Shown here: piece by piece, positions 8,390 through 18,896 of the stretch
Numbering within the stretch: position 1 is the stretch's first letter
Layout: the number at the start of each line of letters is the position of its first letter
Source: Pseudothioclava sp033100795
Lineage (GTDB): Bacteria > Pseudomonadota > Alphaproteobacteria > Rhodobacterales > Rhodobacteraceae
Length of the DNA stretch: 64,000 bases
NCBI RefSeq assembly: GCF_033100795.1
Contig: NZ_JAWLVI010000001.1
Span: 682,001 to 746,000 of the forward strand
Reading direction: 5' to 3'
Notes under the pieces: model-generated
What the model was told of the DNA's origin: nothing
Database searches by the model: none
The model's input: the letters and a program-made list of their open reading frames with translations, nothing else
Program-made: the position numbers and the translations under genes

Positions 8390-9420
8390 TGCCCGCAAAA
8401 TCCAGCCAAATGAAATGCGAGATCGCCCAGATCCCGCAAGCGATCTCTTATTTGCTCGACATCGGCGCGGCGCCGGTGCGTGCAACCGCCGCCACCCTGC
8501 GCGAGCTTGACCCCGCCTATCTGATCACCGTCGCGCGCGGTTCTTCCGATCACGCGGCGAGTTATCTGAAATACGCCAGCGAGCTGTTGCTGGGGCTGCC
8601 CGTCGCCTCGGTCGGGCCGTCGATCGCCTCGGTCTATAATGCGCCGCTGCGGGTGGCGAACACCGCGACGCTGGCGATCTCGCAATCGGGCAAAAGCCCC
8701 GACATCGTGCGCCTGACCGAAAGTCTGGGGCGTGGCGGGTCGTATAGCGTGGCGATCACCAATGAAACCACCTCGCCGCTTGCGATGTGTGCGAATGCCA
8801 CCCTCGACATCTGCGCGGGCGCCGAACTCAGCGTCGCCGCAACGAAAACCTTTGTGACCTCGGCAGTTACGGGGCTGTGGCTTTTGGCCGAATGGAAGCA
8901 GGACGCAGAGCTTCTGGCGGCGATCCGCGCGCTCCCCGAGGCACTGGAAAACGCCCGCGCCGCCGATTGGTCCGAGGTGCGCGAGGCCGTGCGCGAAGGC
9001 GGGTCGGTCTTTACCCTTGGGCGCGGCCCGTCATGGGCGATTTCCAACGAGGCAGCGCTGAAATTCAAGGAAACATGCCAGCGCCACGCGGAAAGCTATT
9101 CCTCGGCCGAGGTGATGCACGGGCCGGTTTCCATCGTCGGCGCCGATTTTCCGGTGCTGGCCTTCGCCAGCGCGGATGCGGCTGAGAAATCGGTGGTAGA
9201 CATCGCCGGCCAGATCGCAGCCAAGGGCGCAAAGTCATTTGTGACCAGCGACTTGCCAGGCAAAGCCAAAGCACTTCCCACCGTGCGCACTGGCCATCCG
9301 CTGACCGATCCGCTTGCGCTGATCGTGTCGTTCTATGCGATGGTCGAGCAACTCGCTGCGGATCTGGGGATCAACCCCGACGCCCCGCGCCACCTCAACA
9401 AAGTGACGGAGACGGTATGA
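8389..9420 (+). CDS. Double-SIS protein, likely glucosamine-6-phosphate deaminase (NagB-II type)
   Basis: 343 residues with two SIS domains and no N-terminal glutaminase domain, so it resembles the isomerase half of GlmS. Visible motifs are RGSSDHAASYLKYASE (about 47), SQSGKSPDIV (about 98), AGAELSVAATKTF (about 142) and GRGPSWAISNEAALKFKE (about 208). Stand-alone proteins of this kind include NagB-II deaminases that convert GlcN-6-P to fructose-6-P and ammonia. Position right before nagA (ATGA overlap) and after the regulator fits that role. AgaS-like deaminase/isomerase for galactosamine-6-P is the alternative. Confidence 0.82.
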   Translation: MPAKSSQMKCEIAQIPQAISYLLDIGAAPVRATAATLRELDPAYLITVARGSSDHAASYLKYASELLLGLPVASVGPSIASVYNAPLRVANTATLAISQSGKSPDIVRLTESLGRGGSYSVAITNETTSPLAMCANATLDICAGAELSVAATKTFVTSAVTGLWLLAEWKQDAELLAAIRALPEALENARAADWSEVREAVREGGSVFTLGRGPSWAISNEAALKFKETCQRHAESYSSAEVMHGPVSIVGADFPVLAFASADAAEKSVVDIAGQIAAKGAKSFVTSDLPGKAKALPTVRTGHPLTDPLALIVSFYAMVEQLAADLGINPDAPRHLNKVTETV

Positions 9421-10547
9421 CTGAAACACCGATCATTTTGCGTGGCGGCCCGATTTTCGATGGCACGCGCCTGCTGGAGGGCTACGAGCTTGAACTGACC
9501 CACGGCGCGATCAGCGCGCTACGCCCCGTGACAGCGGGCTGCGCGGAGGTCGATCTGGGCGGCGACATCCTGATGCCGGGGTTTGTCGATCTGCAGGTGA
9601 ATGGCGGCGGCGGCTTGCTGTTTAACGAGGCTCAAACCGTCAGCGCGCTGAAAACCATCGCTGCCGCGCATCGCTCGCTTGGCACCGCGACGATCCTGCC
9701 GACGCTGATCACTGACCGGCGCGAGGTCTCGCGCGCCGCGATCAAGGCCGCGCGCGAGGCGATTGCGCAGGGCGTTGCGGGGATTGGCGGGCTGCATCTG
9801 GAAGGCCCGCACCTGTCGGTCGCGCGCAAAGGCGCGCATGATCCAGACCTGATCCGCCCGATGGACAGCGACGATCTGGCGGCCTATTGCGAGGCGGCCC
9901 GCACCCTGCCCGCGCTGATGATGACCGTCGCCCCCGAGACCACAACCGCCGAACAGGTCGCGGCTCTGGCCTCGGCGGGGGCGGTGGTCTCGCTTGGCCA
10001 TACGGATGCGGATTACGAGACCTGCATGCGCTATCAAAAAGCGGGCGCGCGCTGCGTGACGCATCTGTTCAACGCGATGAGCCAGCTTGGCAATCGGTCC
10101 CCCGGCGTTGTGGGCGCAACCCTTGATAATGCTGAATTTTTCGCAGGGTTAATCGCAGACGGGCATCATGTCCACCCTGCGTCAATCCGCGCCGCTCTGC
10201 GGGCAAAACAGGGCACTGAACGCATCTTTCTGGTGACGGATGCCATGTCGCCTGCGGGCACCGATCAGCACCGGTTCGAGCTGAACAACCGCACGATCCT
10301 GCGCGAAAATGGCATCCTGACGCTGGAGAATGGAACTCTTGCCGGCGCGGATCTTGACCTAGCCAGCGCGATCCGTGTGATGCAGCAGGAAACCGATCTT
10401 CCGCTGGTCGATATTCTTGCGATGGCGACACGCATTCCCGCCGATCTTATGGGAATTGAAGGCGGGCGCCTGAGCGTGGGTCGTCCGGCGGTTCTGACGC
10501 TCCTGTCCGCAAATTTCATGCGGGCAACACCCGTCGACCTCGCGTAA
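9417..10547 (+). CDS. nagA: N-acetylglucosamine-6-phosphate deacetylase
   Basis: 376 residues. It removes acetate from GlcNAc-6-P in the cytoplasm. Amidohydrolase-fold motifs in order: FVDLQVNGGGG (about 56), metal-binding Glu in HLEGPHLS (about 128), His in SLGHTDADYE (about 190) and THLFNAMSQLG (about 215), substrate motif DGHHVHP, and catalytic Asp in VTDAMSPAG. The first metal motif is Q-x-N as in E. coli NagA rather than H-x-H. It overlaps the SIS gene by 4 bases, is the last gene of the operon, and is followed by a clear terminator. With the SIS deaminase it completes conversion of GlcNAc-6-P to fructose-6-P. Confidence 0.93.
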   Translation: MTETPIILRGGPIFDGTRLLEGYELELTHGAISALRPVTAGCAEVDLGGDILMPGFVDLQVNGGGGLLFNEAQTVSALKTIAAAHRSLGTATILPTLITDRREVSRAAIKAAREAIAQGVAGIGGLHLEGPHLSVARKGAHDPDLIRPMDSDDLAAYCEAARTLPALMMTVAPETTTAEQVAALASAGAVVSLGHTDADYETCMRYQKAGARCVTHLFNAMSQLGNRSPGVVGATLDNAEFFAGLIADGHHVHPASIRAALRAKQGTERIFLVTDAMSPAGTDQHRFELNNRTILRENGILTLENGTLAGADLDLASAIRVMQQETDLPLVDILAMATRIPADLMGIEGGRLSVGRPAVLTLLSANFMRATPVDLA

Positions 10548-10582
10548 CGCGCCCGATTATTAACGAGTGATCCCCGTAACCG

Positions 10583-10614
10583 GCCCGGACGCCTCACCGC
10601 GTTCGGGCTTTTCA
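10583..10614 (+). terminator. Rho-independent terminator after nagA
   Basis: GCCCGGACGC and GCGTTCGGGC form a 10-bp stem (one G-T pair) with a 6-base loop, followed directly by TTTTCATT. It sits 35 bases after the nagA stop, in the gap to the convergent regulator gene. Confidence 0.85.
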
Positions 10615-10669
10615 TTGCAGGCAGAATTAAACACCCCCACGCTTAATGTTTAATTTATGCACACAATCA

Positions 10670-11275
10670 TCAGAAACTAGGCGGCGTGCAGGCCGACACT
10701 ATCACGCAAGGCTCGGCCCCGACATTGCGAAACCGGTGCGGGATGCGGCTGGAAAACTGATAGGCGTCACCCGCCTGCAAGACCTCGGTCCGATCCCCCA
10801 CGGTCAGCAGCAACTCGCCCGAAATGACATAGCCGCTTTCCTCGCCCTCGTGCGCATAAAGCTCGGGCCCGGTATCCGCGCCCGGCTCGTAGGTTTCATA
10901 CAGCATCAACAGCGTGCTTTCATCCCCGCCCGAGCCGACACGCTTTAGCGAAAGCGCCTGCAAACCGTCCCCACTGGCGGTTTGAAAAATGCGCGCGGGG
11001 TTGATTTCCGTCAACTCCGCATGGCGAAAAACGAACTTGTCCTGCACGCGATCCGGCGCCTCGAAGAAATCCGAAAGCGACATATCAAACACCGCCAAAA
11101 TGCGCTTTAGCGAAGAAATCGACGGGCTGGTCTTGTTGCGCTCGATCAACGAGATCAACCCGTTAGTCACCCCCGATTGCGTCGCCAGTTCGCGTTGCGA
11201 CATCTGGTTCGCCTCGCGCACATCTTTTAGCCGCGCGCCCACATCGAATTCGCTCACCATTTCACCTCTGCTCAT
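10670..11275 (-). CDS. XRE-cupin transcriptional regulator (PuuR-like), probable gab regulator
   Basis: 201 residues (or 196 from the ATG at 11260, MVSEFDVG; both starts are possible). Helix-turn-helix of the Cro/CI type at about 12-65 (VREANQMSQRELATQSGVTN, then SLIERNKTSPSI), joined to a C-terminal cupin (about 125-190, with EGEESGYVISGELLLTVGD and SRIPHRFRNVG). This HTH-cupin layout is that of PuuR, which represses putrescine/GABA catabolism in E. coli. It is divergent from gabT with a 142-base gap, so local control of gabTD is likely. No operator could be picked with confidence. Confidence 0.85.
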   Translation of the reverse strand: MSRGEMVSEFDVGARLKDVREANQMSQRELATQSGVTNGLISLIERNKTSPSISSLKRILAVFDMSLSDFFEAPDRVQDKFVFRHAELTEINPARIFQTASGDGLQALSLKRVGSGGDESTLLMLYETYEPGADTGPELYAHEGEESGYVISGELLLTVGDRTEVLQAGDAYQFSSRIPHRFRNVGAEPCVIVSACTPPSF

Positions 11276-11417
11276 GCCGGACCTGTTTAGGCGCCTTTTC
11301 CCAACAACTCAACGCCGCATTCGCCTCTGCCTTAGCAGATGCGCGACATAAATTAAACATTGCATGATAAAAAATTTAACGCTACGCACTTCTGCAGAGC
11401 CAACCCCGGAGATTCCC

Positions 11418-12689
11418 ATGTCGAACGCAGACCTCCACGCCCGCCGCACCGCCGCCCTCGCCCGTGGCGTTGGTGTGATGACCCAGAACTTTGTCACCAA
11501 GGCCGAGAACGCCATCGTCACCGACGCTGACGGCAACCGCCTGATCGACTTTGCCGCCGGTATCGCGGTGGTCAACACCGGCCATTGCCACCCCAAGGTC
11601 ATGGAGGCCGTGAAAGCGCAACTCGACGCATTCACCCACACCTGCCATCAGGTTCTGCCCTACGAGCCCTATGTCCGTCTGGCCGAGCGTCTGAACGCCG
11701 CCGTTCCGGGCGATTTCGCCAAGAAGTCGATCTTCGTGACCACCGGCGCCGAGGCCGTTGAAAACGCAATCAAAATCGCGCGCGCCTACACGGGCCGCCC
11801 CGCAGTTATCGCCTTTGGTGGCGGCTTCCACGGGCGCACCTTTATGGGCATGACGCTGACCGGCAAGGTCGTTCCCTATAAAAAGGGCTTCGGCGCGATG
11901 ATGCCCGACGTCTATCACGTGCCCTTCCCGACCGGCCTGCATGGCGTCACCACCGCCGATAGCCTTGCCGCGCTTGACAAGCTGTTCAAGGCCGACCTCG
12001 ATCCGGCCCGCGTTGCCGCTATCATCTTTGAGCCCGTGCAGGGCGAAGGCGGCTTCTATCCGGCGCCGCAAGACCTTGTGGCCCGCATCCGTGAGCTTTG
12101 CGACACGCATGGCATCGTGATGATCGCCGACGAGGTGCAAACCGGATTCGCCCGCACCGGCTCCCTGTTCGCGATGGAAGGCTATGGCATCGCCGCCGAT
12201 CTGACGACGATGGCGAAGGGTCTGGGCGGCGGTATGCCGATTGCCGCTGTCACCGGCAAGGCCGAGGTCATGGACGCCGCCGATCCGGGCGGTCTGGGCG
12301 GCACCTATGGCGGCAACCCGCTGGGGATTGCGGCTGGCAACGCGGTTATGGATGTGATCGAGGAAGAGGGGCTTTGTGCCCGCGCCAATGATCTGGGCGA
12401 GCGCCTCAAGGCTCGCCTGGCCGAGATCCAGAAAACCACCCCCGAGATGGCCGAGATCCGCGGTCCGGGCTTTATGGTCGCGGCCGAGTTCATCACCGAT
12501 GGCGTGCCGGATGCCGATCTGACCAACCGCATCCGGCTTGAGGCGCTGAACCGTGGCCTCGTGCTTTTGACCTGCGGCGTCTATGCTAACGTGATCCGCT
12601 TCCTTGCGCCGCTGACCATTGACGAGGCACATTTCGCCGAAGCGCTGGACATTCTGGAAGCCGCGATCAAAGCGGCACGGGGGGCATAA
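11418..12689 (+). CDS. gabT: 4-aminobutyrate--2-oxoglutarate transaminase
   Basis: 423 residues from the ATG at 11418, with CGGAGA upstream. Class-III PLP aminotransferase: FGGGFHGRTFMGMTLTGK is the conserved motif near 134, the D-E-V-Q motif (MIADEVQTGFARTG) binds the cofactor ring, and Lys267 in TMAKGLGGGMP is the Schiff-base lysine. It converts GABA plus 2-oxoglutarate to succinate semialdehyde plus glutamate in the cytoplasm. The succinate-semialdehyde dehydrogenase gene follows after one base, so the two act in sequence. A 5-aminovalerate substrate is also possible in this family. Confidence 0.93.
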   Translation: MSNADLHARRTAALARGVGVMTQNFVTKAENAIVTDADGNRLIDFAAGIAVVNTGHCHPKVMEAVKAQLDAFTHTCHQVLPYEPYVRLAERLNAAVPGDFAKKSIFVTTGAEAVENAIKIARAYTGRPAVIAFGGGFHGRTFMGMTLTGKVVPYKKGFGAMMPDVYHVPFPTGLHGVTTADSLAALDKLFKADLDPARVAAIIFEPVQGEGGFYPAPQDLVARIRELCDTHGIVMIADEVQTGFARTGSLFAMEGYGIAADLTTMAKGLGGGMPIAAVTGKAEVMDAADPGGLGGTYGGNPLGIAAGNAVMDVIEEEGLCARANDLGERLKARLAEIQKTTPEMAEIRGPGFMVAAEFITDGVPDADLTNRIRLEALNRGLVLLTCGVYANVIRFLAPLTIDEAHFAEALDILEAAIKAARGA

Positions 12690-12690
12690 G

Positions 12691-14145
12691 ATGCGCGACC
12701 TGAAAGACAAAACCCTTCTGGAAACCCGCGCCTATGTGAATGGCGCGTGGATCGAAACCGGCGCGACCTTCGCGGTCGAGAATCCCGCTACCGGCGAGGT
12801 TCTGGCGCAGGTGACGGATATGGCTCCGGCTTCTGTGGCAGACGCGATTGATGCCGCCTATGCCGCCAAGCCCGCTTGGGCCGCCTGGACCGGCAAGGAA
12901 CGTTCGGCGGTGCTGCACAAGCTTTACGAGCTGATGCTGGAAAACGCTGACGATCTGGCGACGATCCTGACCGCCGAGATGGGCAAGCCCTGGGCCGAAG
13001 CGCGCGGCGAGATCCTTTATGGCGCGTCCTATGTCGAATGGTTCGCCGAAGAAGCCAAGCGCATCTATGGCGATGTGATCCCCGGCCACCAGCGCGACAA
13101 GCGCATTGTGGTCATCAAGCAACCCGTGGGCGTTGTCGGCTCGATCACGCCGTGGAACTTCCCCAACGCGATGCTGGCGCGCAAGATGGCGCCCGCGCTT
13201 GCGGCAGGCTGCACCTTTGTCGCGCGGCCGTCCGAACTGACGCCGCTTTCGGCGCTGGCGCTGGCCAAGCTGGCCGAGCGCGCAGGCGTGCCTGCGGGCG
13301 TGTTCAACGTCATCCCCTCGACCGATGCCTCGGGCGTGGGCGAGGAGCTGTGCGCCAACCCGAAGGTCGCCAAGATCACCTTTACCGGCTCGACCCGTGT
13401 CGGCAAGATCCTGATGCGTCAGGGAGCCGAGACGATCAAGAAGCTCTCGCTCGAACTGGGTGGCAACGCGCCGTTCCTTGTGTTCGACGACGCCGATCTG
13501 GATGCGGCTGTCGAGGGCGCGCTGATCGCCAAGTTCCGCAACGCGGGCCAGACCTGCGTCTGCGCGAACCGTATCTATGTGCAGGCGGGCGTGTATGACG
13601 CGTTCGCGGCGAAACTGGCGGCAAAGATCGACACGCTGAAGCTGGGCAACGGCTTTGACGAAGGCGTCACCACCGGCCCCCTGATCAACGAGGCCGCAGT
13701 CGCCAAGGTCGAGGCACATATCGCGGATGTGGTCGCCAAGGGTGGCGCGGTGATGAAGGGTGGCAGCCGGTCGAACCTTGGCCGCACCTTCTTTGAACCG
13801 ACCATCGTGACGGGAGTGACGCAAAAGATGCGCGTCGCCTCGGAAGAGACCTTCGGCCCGCTTGCGCCCCTGGTCAAATTCGAGACCGAGGCCGATGCGA
13901 TCGAGATGGCAAACGCCAGCGAGTTCGGGCTGGCAGGCTATTTCTACTCGCGCGACATCGCCCGCATCTGGCGCGTCGCCGAAGCGATTGAAACCGGCAT
14001 GGTCGGCATCAACACCGGCCTCATCTCAACCGAGGTCGCCCCCTTCGGCGGCGTCAAACAATCGGGGATCGGGCGTGAAGGCTCGAAATACGGCTGCGAC
14101 GACTACCTTGAGATCAAGAACATGGTCTTTGGCGGGATCGAATAA
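12691..14145 (+). CDS. gabD: Succinate-semialdehyde dehydrogenase (NAD(P)+)
   Basis: 484 residues from the ATG at 12691, one base after the gabT stop. Aldehyde dehydrogenase superfamily: VGSITPWNFPNAMLARKMAP (the cofactor and oxyanion Asn region), general base Glu255 in LSLELGGNAP, nucleophile Cys289 in GQTCVCANR (with a second Cys two residues on, as in GabD enzymes). The C-terminal KQSGIGREGSKYG is characteristic of GabD. It oxidises succinate semialdehyde to succinate, which enters the TCA cycle. The length equals that of typical GabD. Confidence 0.93.
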   Translation: MRDLKDKTLLETRAYVNGAWIETGATFAVENPATGEVLAQVTDMAPASVADAIDAAYAAKPAWAAWTGKERSAVLHKLYELMLENADDLATILTAEMGKPWAEARGEILYGASYVEWFAEEAKRIYGDVIPGHQRDKRIVVIKQPVGVVGSITPWNFPNAMLARKMAPALAAGCTFVARPSELTPLSALALAKLAERAGVPAGVFNVIPSTDASGVGEELCANPKVAKITFTGSTRVGKILMRQGAETIKKLSLELGGNAPFLVFDDADLDAAVEGALIAKFRNAGQTCVCANRIYVQAGVYDAFAAKLAAKIDTLKLGNGFDEGVTTGPLINEAAVAKVEAHIADVVAKGGAVMKGGSRSNLGRTFFEPTIVTGVTQKMRVASEETFGPLAPLVKFETEADAIEMANASEFGLAGYFYSRDIARIWRVAEAIETGMVGINTGLISTEVAPFGGVKQSGIGREGSKYGCDDYLEIKNMVFGGIE

Positions 14146-14252
14146 CCGCCAAAGACAGAAACCCCATTGAAATACATGGGTTACGCGACGAACCTCCCTT
14201 GCCGGCCGGAACTTAATCCCGCACCTCCGGCTGGCTTCACGGGTTCGAACGG

Positions 14253-14298
14253 CGGGCCCGCCATCGGTTGCAGCTCCCTGTGACCAATGGCGGGCCCG
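14253..14298. terminator. Probable bidirectional terminator between gabD and thiE
   Basis: CGGGCCCGCCATCGG at 14253-14267 and CCAATGGCGGGCCCG at 14284-14298 form a GC-rich stem with one mismatch and a 16-base loop, followed on the plus strand by TTTCG. It lies in the gap between convergent gabD and thiE, so it can serve both sides. The short T-run makes plain Rho-independent action less certain. Confidence 0.6.
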
Positions 14299-14304
14299 TT
14301 TCGC

Positions 14305-14895
14305 TCAGGCAGTCGCCGCCAGCCACTCGCGACAGCGCGCCTCGGGGTCGGTGGCCTGCTGAATATCGGTCACGACGGCGGCACTATCCGCGCCTGCCGC
14401 AAACACGCCTGCCAGCCGTTCGGGCGTCAGCCCACCGATGGCAACCAGCGGCACCTTGCCCGCCCGTGCCTTCCATGCAGCCACACGTTCAAGCCCCTGC
14501 GGCCCCCATTTCATCTGTTTCAGAAGCGTCGGATAGACCGGCCCAAGCGCGACATAGGCCGGATCAAGCGCCAGCGCGCGGTCCAGCTCGGCCTCGTCAT
14601 GGGTGGAGAGGCCATAGCGCACGCCCGCACGCCTGAGCGCGACAAAATCAGCCGTTTCCATATCCTCCTGCCCCAGATGGACAAAGGAACAGCGCAGATC
14701 AAGCGCGATCTGCCAATAGTCGTTCACCACAAGCTGCGCGCCATGCACCGCGCAGAAATCGCGCGCCCGCGCGATCTGGCGGCGGACCTCGGCTTCGGGC
14801 TGGTCCTTAAGGCGCAACTGCACCAACCTGACGCCCTGCGGCACCAGCAGTTCCAGCCGCCCGACATGGCCCACGATCAGATAGAAGCGCTCCAT
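14305..14895 (-). CDS. thiE: Thiamine-phosphate synthase
   Basis: 196 residues from the ATG at 14895, overlapping the thiG stop by one base. It joins the thiazole and pyrimidine halves to give thiamine monophosphate. TIM-barrel motifs: QLRLKDQP (about 28), VVNDYWQIAL (about 55), VHLGQEDM, YVALGPVYPT (about 115) and VAIGGLTPER (about 150). The usual 'G-VSTH' is GLSTHD here. At under 200 residues it is slightly shorter than typical ThiE, as in other alphaproteobacteria that use ThiO. Last gene of the thiCOSGE operon. Confidence 0.88.
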   Translation of the reverse strand: MERFYLIVGHVGRLELLVPQGVRLVQLRLKDQPEAEVRRQIARARDFCAVHGAQLVVNDYWQIALDLRCSFVHLGQEDMETADFVALRRAGVRYGLSTHDEAELDRALALDPAYVALGPVYPTLLKQMKWGPQGLERVAAWKARAGKVPLVAIGGLTPERLAGVFAAGADSAAVVTDIQQATDPEARCREWLAATA

Positions 14896-15653
14896 CAAAC
14901 CAGCTCCGCCATACCGAAGATCGGGGTGGAGGCCTCGGCCATATCGCGCTTGGGCATCAGCCCCGCGGTGTGGGCCGCCTGCCCCGCCGCGACCGCCTGC
15001 CCGAAGGCGCGCGCCATCGCGACCGGGTCCAGCGCCTTGGCAACAGCCGTGTTCAGAAGCACCGCGTCAAAGCCCATCTCCATCGCCTCGGCCGCCTGCG
15101 AGGGCGCACCGATGCCAGCGTCAACCACCAGCGGCACGCCCGCGAAATGCGCGCGCATCGTGCGCAGCCCGTCGCGATTGCGCAGCCCCTGCCCCGAACC
15201 GATCGGCGCGCCCCAAGGCATCAGCACCTTGCAACCTGCCTCCAGCAGCCGTTCGCCCACGATCAGGTCTTCGGTCGTGTAGGGGAACACCTCGAACCCG
15301 TCGGCGCAGAGCACCCGCGCGGCCTCGACCAGCGCGAAGGGGTCAGGCTGGAGCGTATCGGCATGGCCGATGACCTCGAGCTTGATCCAGTTCGTGCCGA
15401 ACACCTCGCGCGCCATTTGTGCGGTCGTGACCGCCTCTTTCACCGAGTGACACCCGGCGGTATTGGGTAAAGGGCGGCAGTTCAGCCCTTTAAGGATTTC
15501 CCGAAACGCCCCGCCCCCCGCGCCTTCGCGGCGCAGGCTGACGGTGATGACCTCGGCGCCCGAGGCCGCAATCGCCTCGGCCAGAACCCGTGGCGAGGGG
15601 TATTGCGCCGTCCCCAGCATCAGCCGCGACGACAGGTCTATACCGTAGAACAT
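14895..15653 (-). CDS. thiG: Thiazole synthase
   Basis: 252 residues. Builds the thiazole phosphate ring from 1-deoxyxylulose-5-P, dehydroglycine and the ThiS thiocarboxylate. Lys91 in TNWIKLEVIGD is the expected Schiff-base lysine. Other family stretches are SSRLMLGTAQYPS, VSLRRE, LPNTAGCHSVKEAV, MPWGAPIGSGQGL and VDAGIGAPSQAAEAMEMG. It lies 3 bases after thiS and overlaps thiE. With thiO beside it, dehydroglycine comes from glycine oxidation rather than from tyrosine via ThiH. Confidence 0.93.
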   Translation of the reverse strand: MFYGIDLSSRLMLGTAQYPSPRVLAEAIAASGAEVITVSLRREGAGGGAFREILKGLNCRPLPNTAGCHSVKEAVTTAQMAREVFGTNWIKLEVIGHADTLQPDPFALVEAARVLCADGFEVFPYTTEDLIVGERLLEAGCKVLMPWGAPIGSGQGLRNRDGLRTMRAHFAGVPLVVDAGIGAPSQAAEAMEMGFDAVLLNTAVAKALDPVAMARAFGQAVAAGQAAHTAGLMPKRDMAEASTPIFGMAELV

Positions 15654-15656
15654 CTA

Positions 15657-15854
15657 TCAGCCCCCCTGCATCGGCGCGACGATCTCGACCCGCGCCCCAT
15701 CGGTCAGCGGCGTTGCGGCGCGCTGGCCACGCGGCACAAACTCGCCATCCAGCGCGGTCGCGACCGAGGCCAGATCGACCCCGATCTCGACCAGCAGCGC
15801 ATCAAGCGTTTCCGCCGCAACCTCGCGCGCGGTTCCATTCACCTCAAGACGCAT
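15657..15854 (-). CDS. thiS: Sulfur carrier protein ThiS
   Basis: 65 residues with a ubiquitin-like fold and the diagnostic C-terminal Gly-Gly (PMQGG), the site of adenylation and thiocarboxylate formation. The start MRLEVNG is typical. It overlaps the end of thiO by 11 bases and precedes thiG by 3. The adenylating enzyme ThiF is not in this window and must be encoded elsewhere. Confidence 0.92.
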   Translation of the reverse strand: MRLEVNGTAREVAAETLDALLVEIGVDLASVATALDGEFVPRGQRAATPLTDGARVEIVAPMQGG

Positions 15855-16787
15855 GGGCTTTCTCCTGAAAAACGGTTTGGGCGACCTCTTCGGCCAATGC
15901 GGGAGCCATCAGGAACCCGTGCCGGTAAAGGCCGTTGACGAAAATCCGGTCCGCGCGGAACTGCACGGACGGCACGTTGTCGGGCAAAGAGGGACGCAGG
16001 CCCGCGCCGGTCTCGATTATCTTGGCCTCGGCAAAAGCGGGGTGCAGCGCGTAGGCCGCCGAGAGCAGCTCCATCGTCGCGCGCGCAGTAATCGGCCCAG
16101 CATCATCGCTTTCGACCATCGTCGCACCGACCATAAAGCGCCCCTGCCCGCGCGGCACGATGTAGCACGGGAAACGCGGATGCAGCAGCCGCACGGGGCG
16201 CGCAAGCGTCACCTCGTCGGTGTGCAGCATCAGCATCTCGCCGCGCACGGCGCGCAGTTCGGGCAGCAGGTCAAGCGCTGCCAAGCCGCGACAATCGACG
16301 ATCTGTCCGCGCGGGTGCGCGCCCGTGCCGAAGAACAGCTCGGCACCCATGTCGGTCAGCCGCGCAATCAGCGCCTTGCAGGCCGCGCGCGGGTCAAGAT
16401 GCGCCTCGTCCGCGAAATGCAAAGCCCGCGCAAAGCGCCCCGCCAGATCAGGCTCAAGGCTGCCCGGATCAACCCAGGAATGCCCACGCGTGGCGCGCGC
16501 AAAGCGGTCCAGCTCGGCCTGATCGCGCGGCGGCGCCACGACCAGCGTGCCCGCAACCACCACACCCGGCACCCGCGCCGCCCACCACTCGCGCGCCGAT
16601 TGTCCCGTGGTCACAACCACTTCGGGCGCGGCCTCGCCCTCGCAAAAAGGGGCCAGCATCCCGCCTGCGTAATAGGACGCCCCCGTCGGATCAGGATCGG
16701 GGTCGATCACCTCGACCCGCGCCCCGCGTTCAGCCAGGGCGGTGGCGGTGCACAGCCCCGCCACCCCTGCACCCAGAACCGAGAACA

Positions 16788-16788
<1 letters not shown>
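15844..16788 (-). CDS. thiO: Glycine oxidase (FAD-dependent)
   Basis: About 314 residues; two adjacent ATGs (16791 and 16788) can serve as the start, both overlapping the thiC stop. The N-terminal FAD-binding Rossmann motif is VLGAGVAGLCTATAL (residues 4-18), followed by an acidic residue at the end of strand 2 (VEVIDPD). The C-terminal part has the amine-oxidase signature GLRPSLPDNVPS and GLYRHGFLMAPALAEEV. It oxidises glycine to the imine used by ThiG. The gene replaces the radical-SAM thiH of E. coli, as usual in aerobic alphaproteobacteria. Confidence 0.9.
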
Positions 16789-18581
<1,793 letters not shown>

Positions 18582-18584
18582 TTC

Positions 18585-18606
18585 GGTCTCCTCAAGCGAT
18601 GAGACC
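18585..18606 (-). promoter_or_regulatory. Shine-Dalgarno-sequestering hairpin of the thiC leader
   Basis: On the thiC strand GGTCTC and GAGACC pair across a 10-base loop. The 3' arm and the loop end contain the thiC ribosome site (GAGGAGA), 3 to 9 bases before the ATG. It fits the expression platform of a translation-controlling TPP riboswitch. Pairing with the upstream aptamer is inferred. Confidence 0.6.
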
Positions 18607-18703
18607 CAAGTGAAACTTTAGGCAGAAAGGGACCGCGCGCCCCTGAAATGGGCCAAAGCGGCCCGAAAGGACCGCTCCGCATGAAATGGAGGGAATGCCC
18701 TTC

Positions 18704-18806
18704 GGTCTTCCTACGCCAGCATCAACTGGGTCAGGTTCAAAGGGTCGCTTCACCGGGGTTGCCCCCACTCAGCCTCTCAGTCCCCTAGGCGGGACTCCCC
18801 TGACGT
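18704..18806 (-). promoter_or_regulatory. TPP riboswitch (THI element) upstream of thiC
   Basis: Read on the minus strand, the block has the conserved aptamer parts in order: GGGGAGTCCC (P1/P2 side), GGGGACTGAGAGG (the CTGAGA pyrimidine-sensor helix at 18773-18780), a variable P3-like stem GGGGGCAACCCC, then ACCCTTTGAACCTGACC (18731-18745), GATGCTGGCGTAGGAAGAC closing P1. This is the thi-box consensus. It lies about 120 bases before thiC, so it controls the whole thiCOSGE operon in response to thiamine pyrophosphate. Confidence 0.93.
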
Positions 18807-18896
18807 GGTGCGAGGATGCGGAGTTTCGTAGGGGCCGTCAAGGGCAATATCGCCGCCGTCCATGCAGGGGCAGATCCAGATTTCGTGCAAGCAAAC

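Noticed and set aside
8389..9420. GlmS (glucosamine-6-phosphate synthase)
   Set aside because: The N-terminal Cys glutaminase domain is absent, and the gene sits with nagA and a regulator. A catabolic deaminase fits better.
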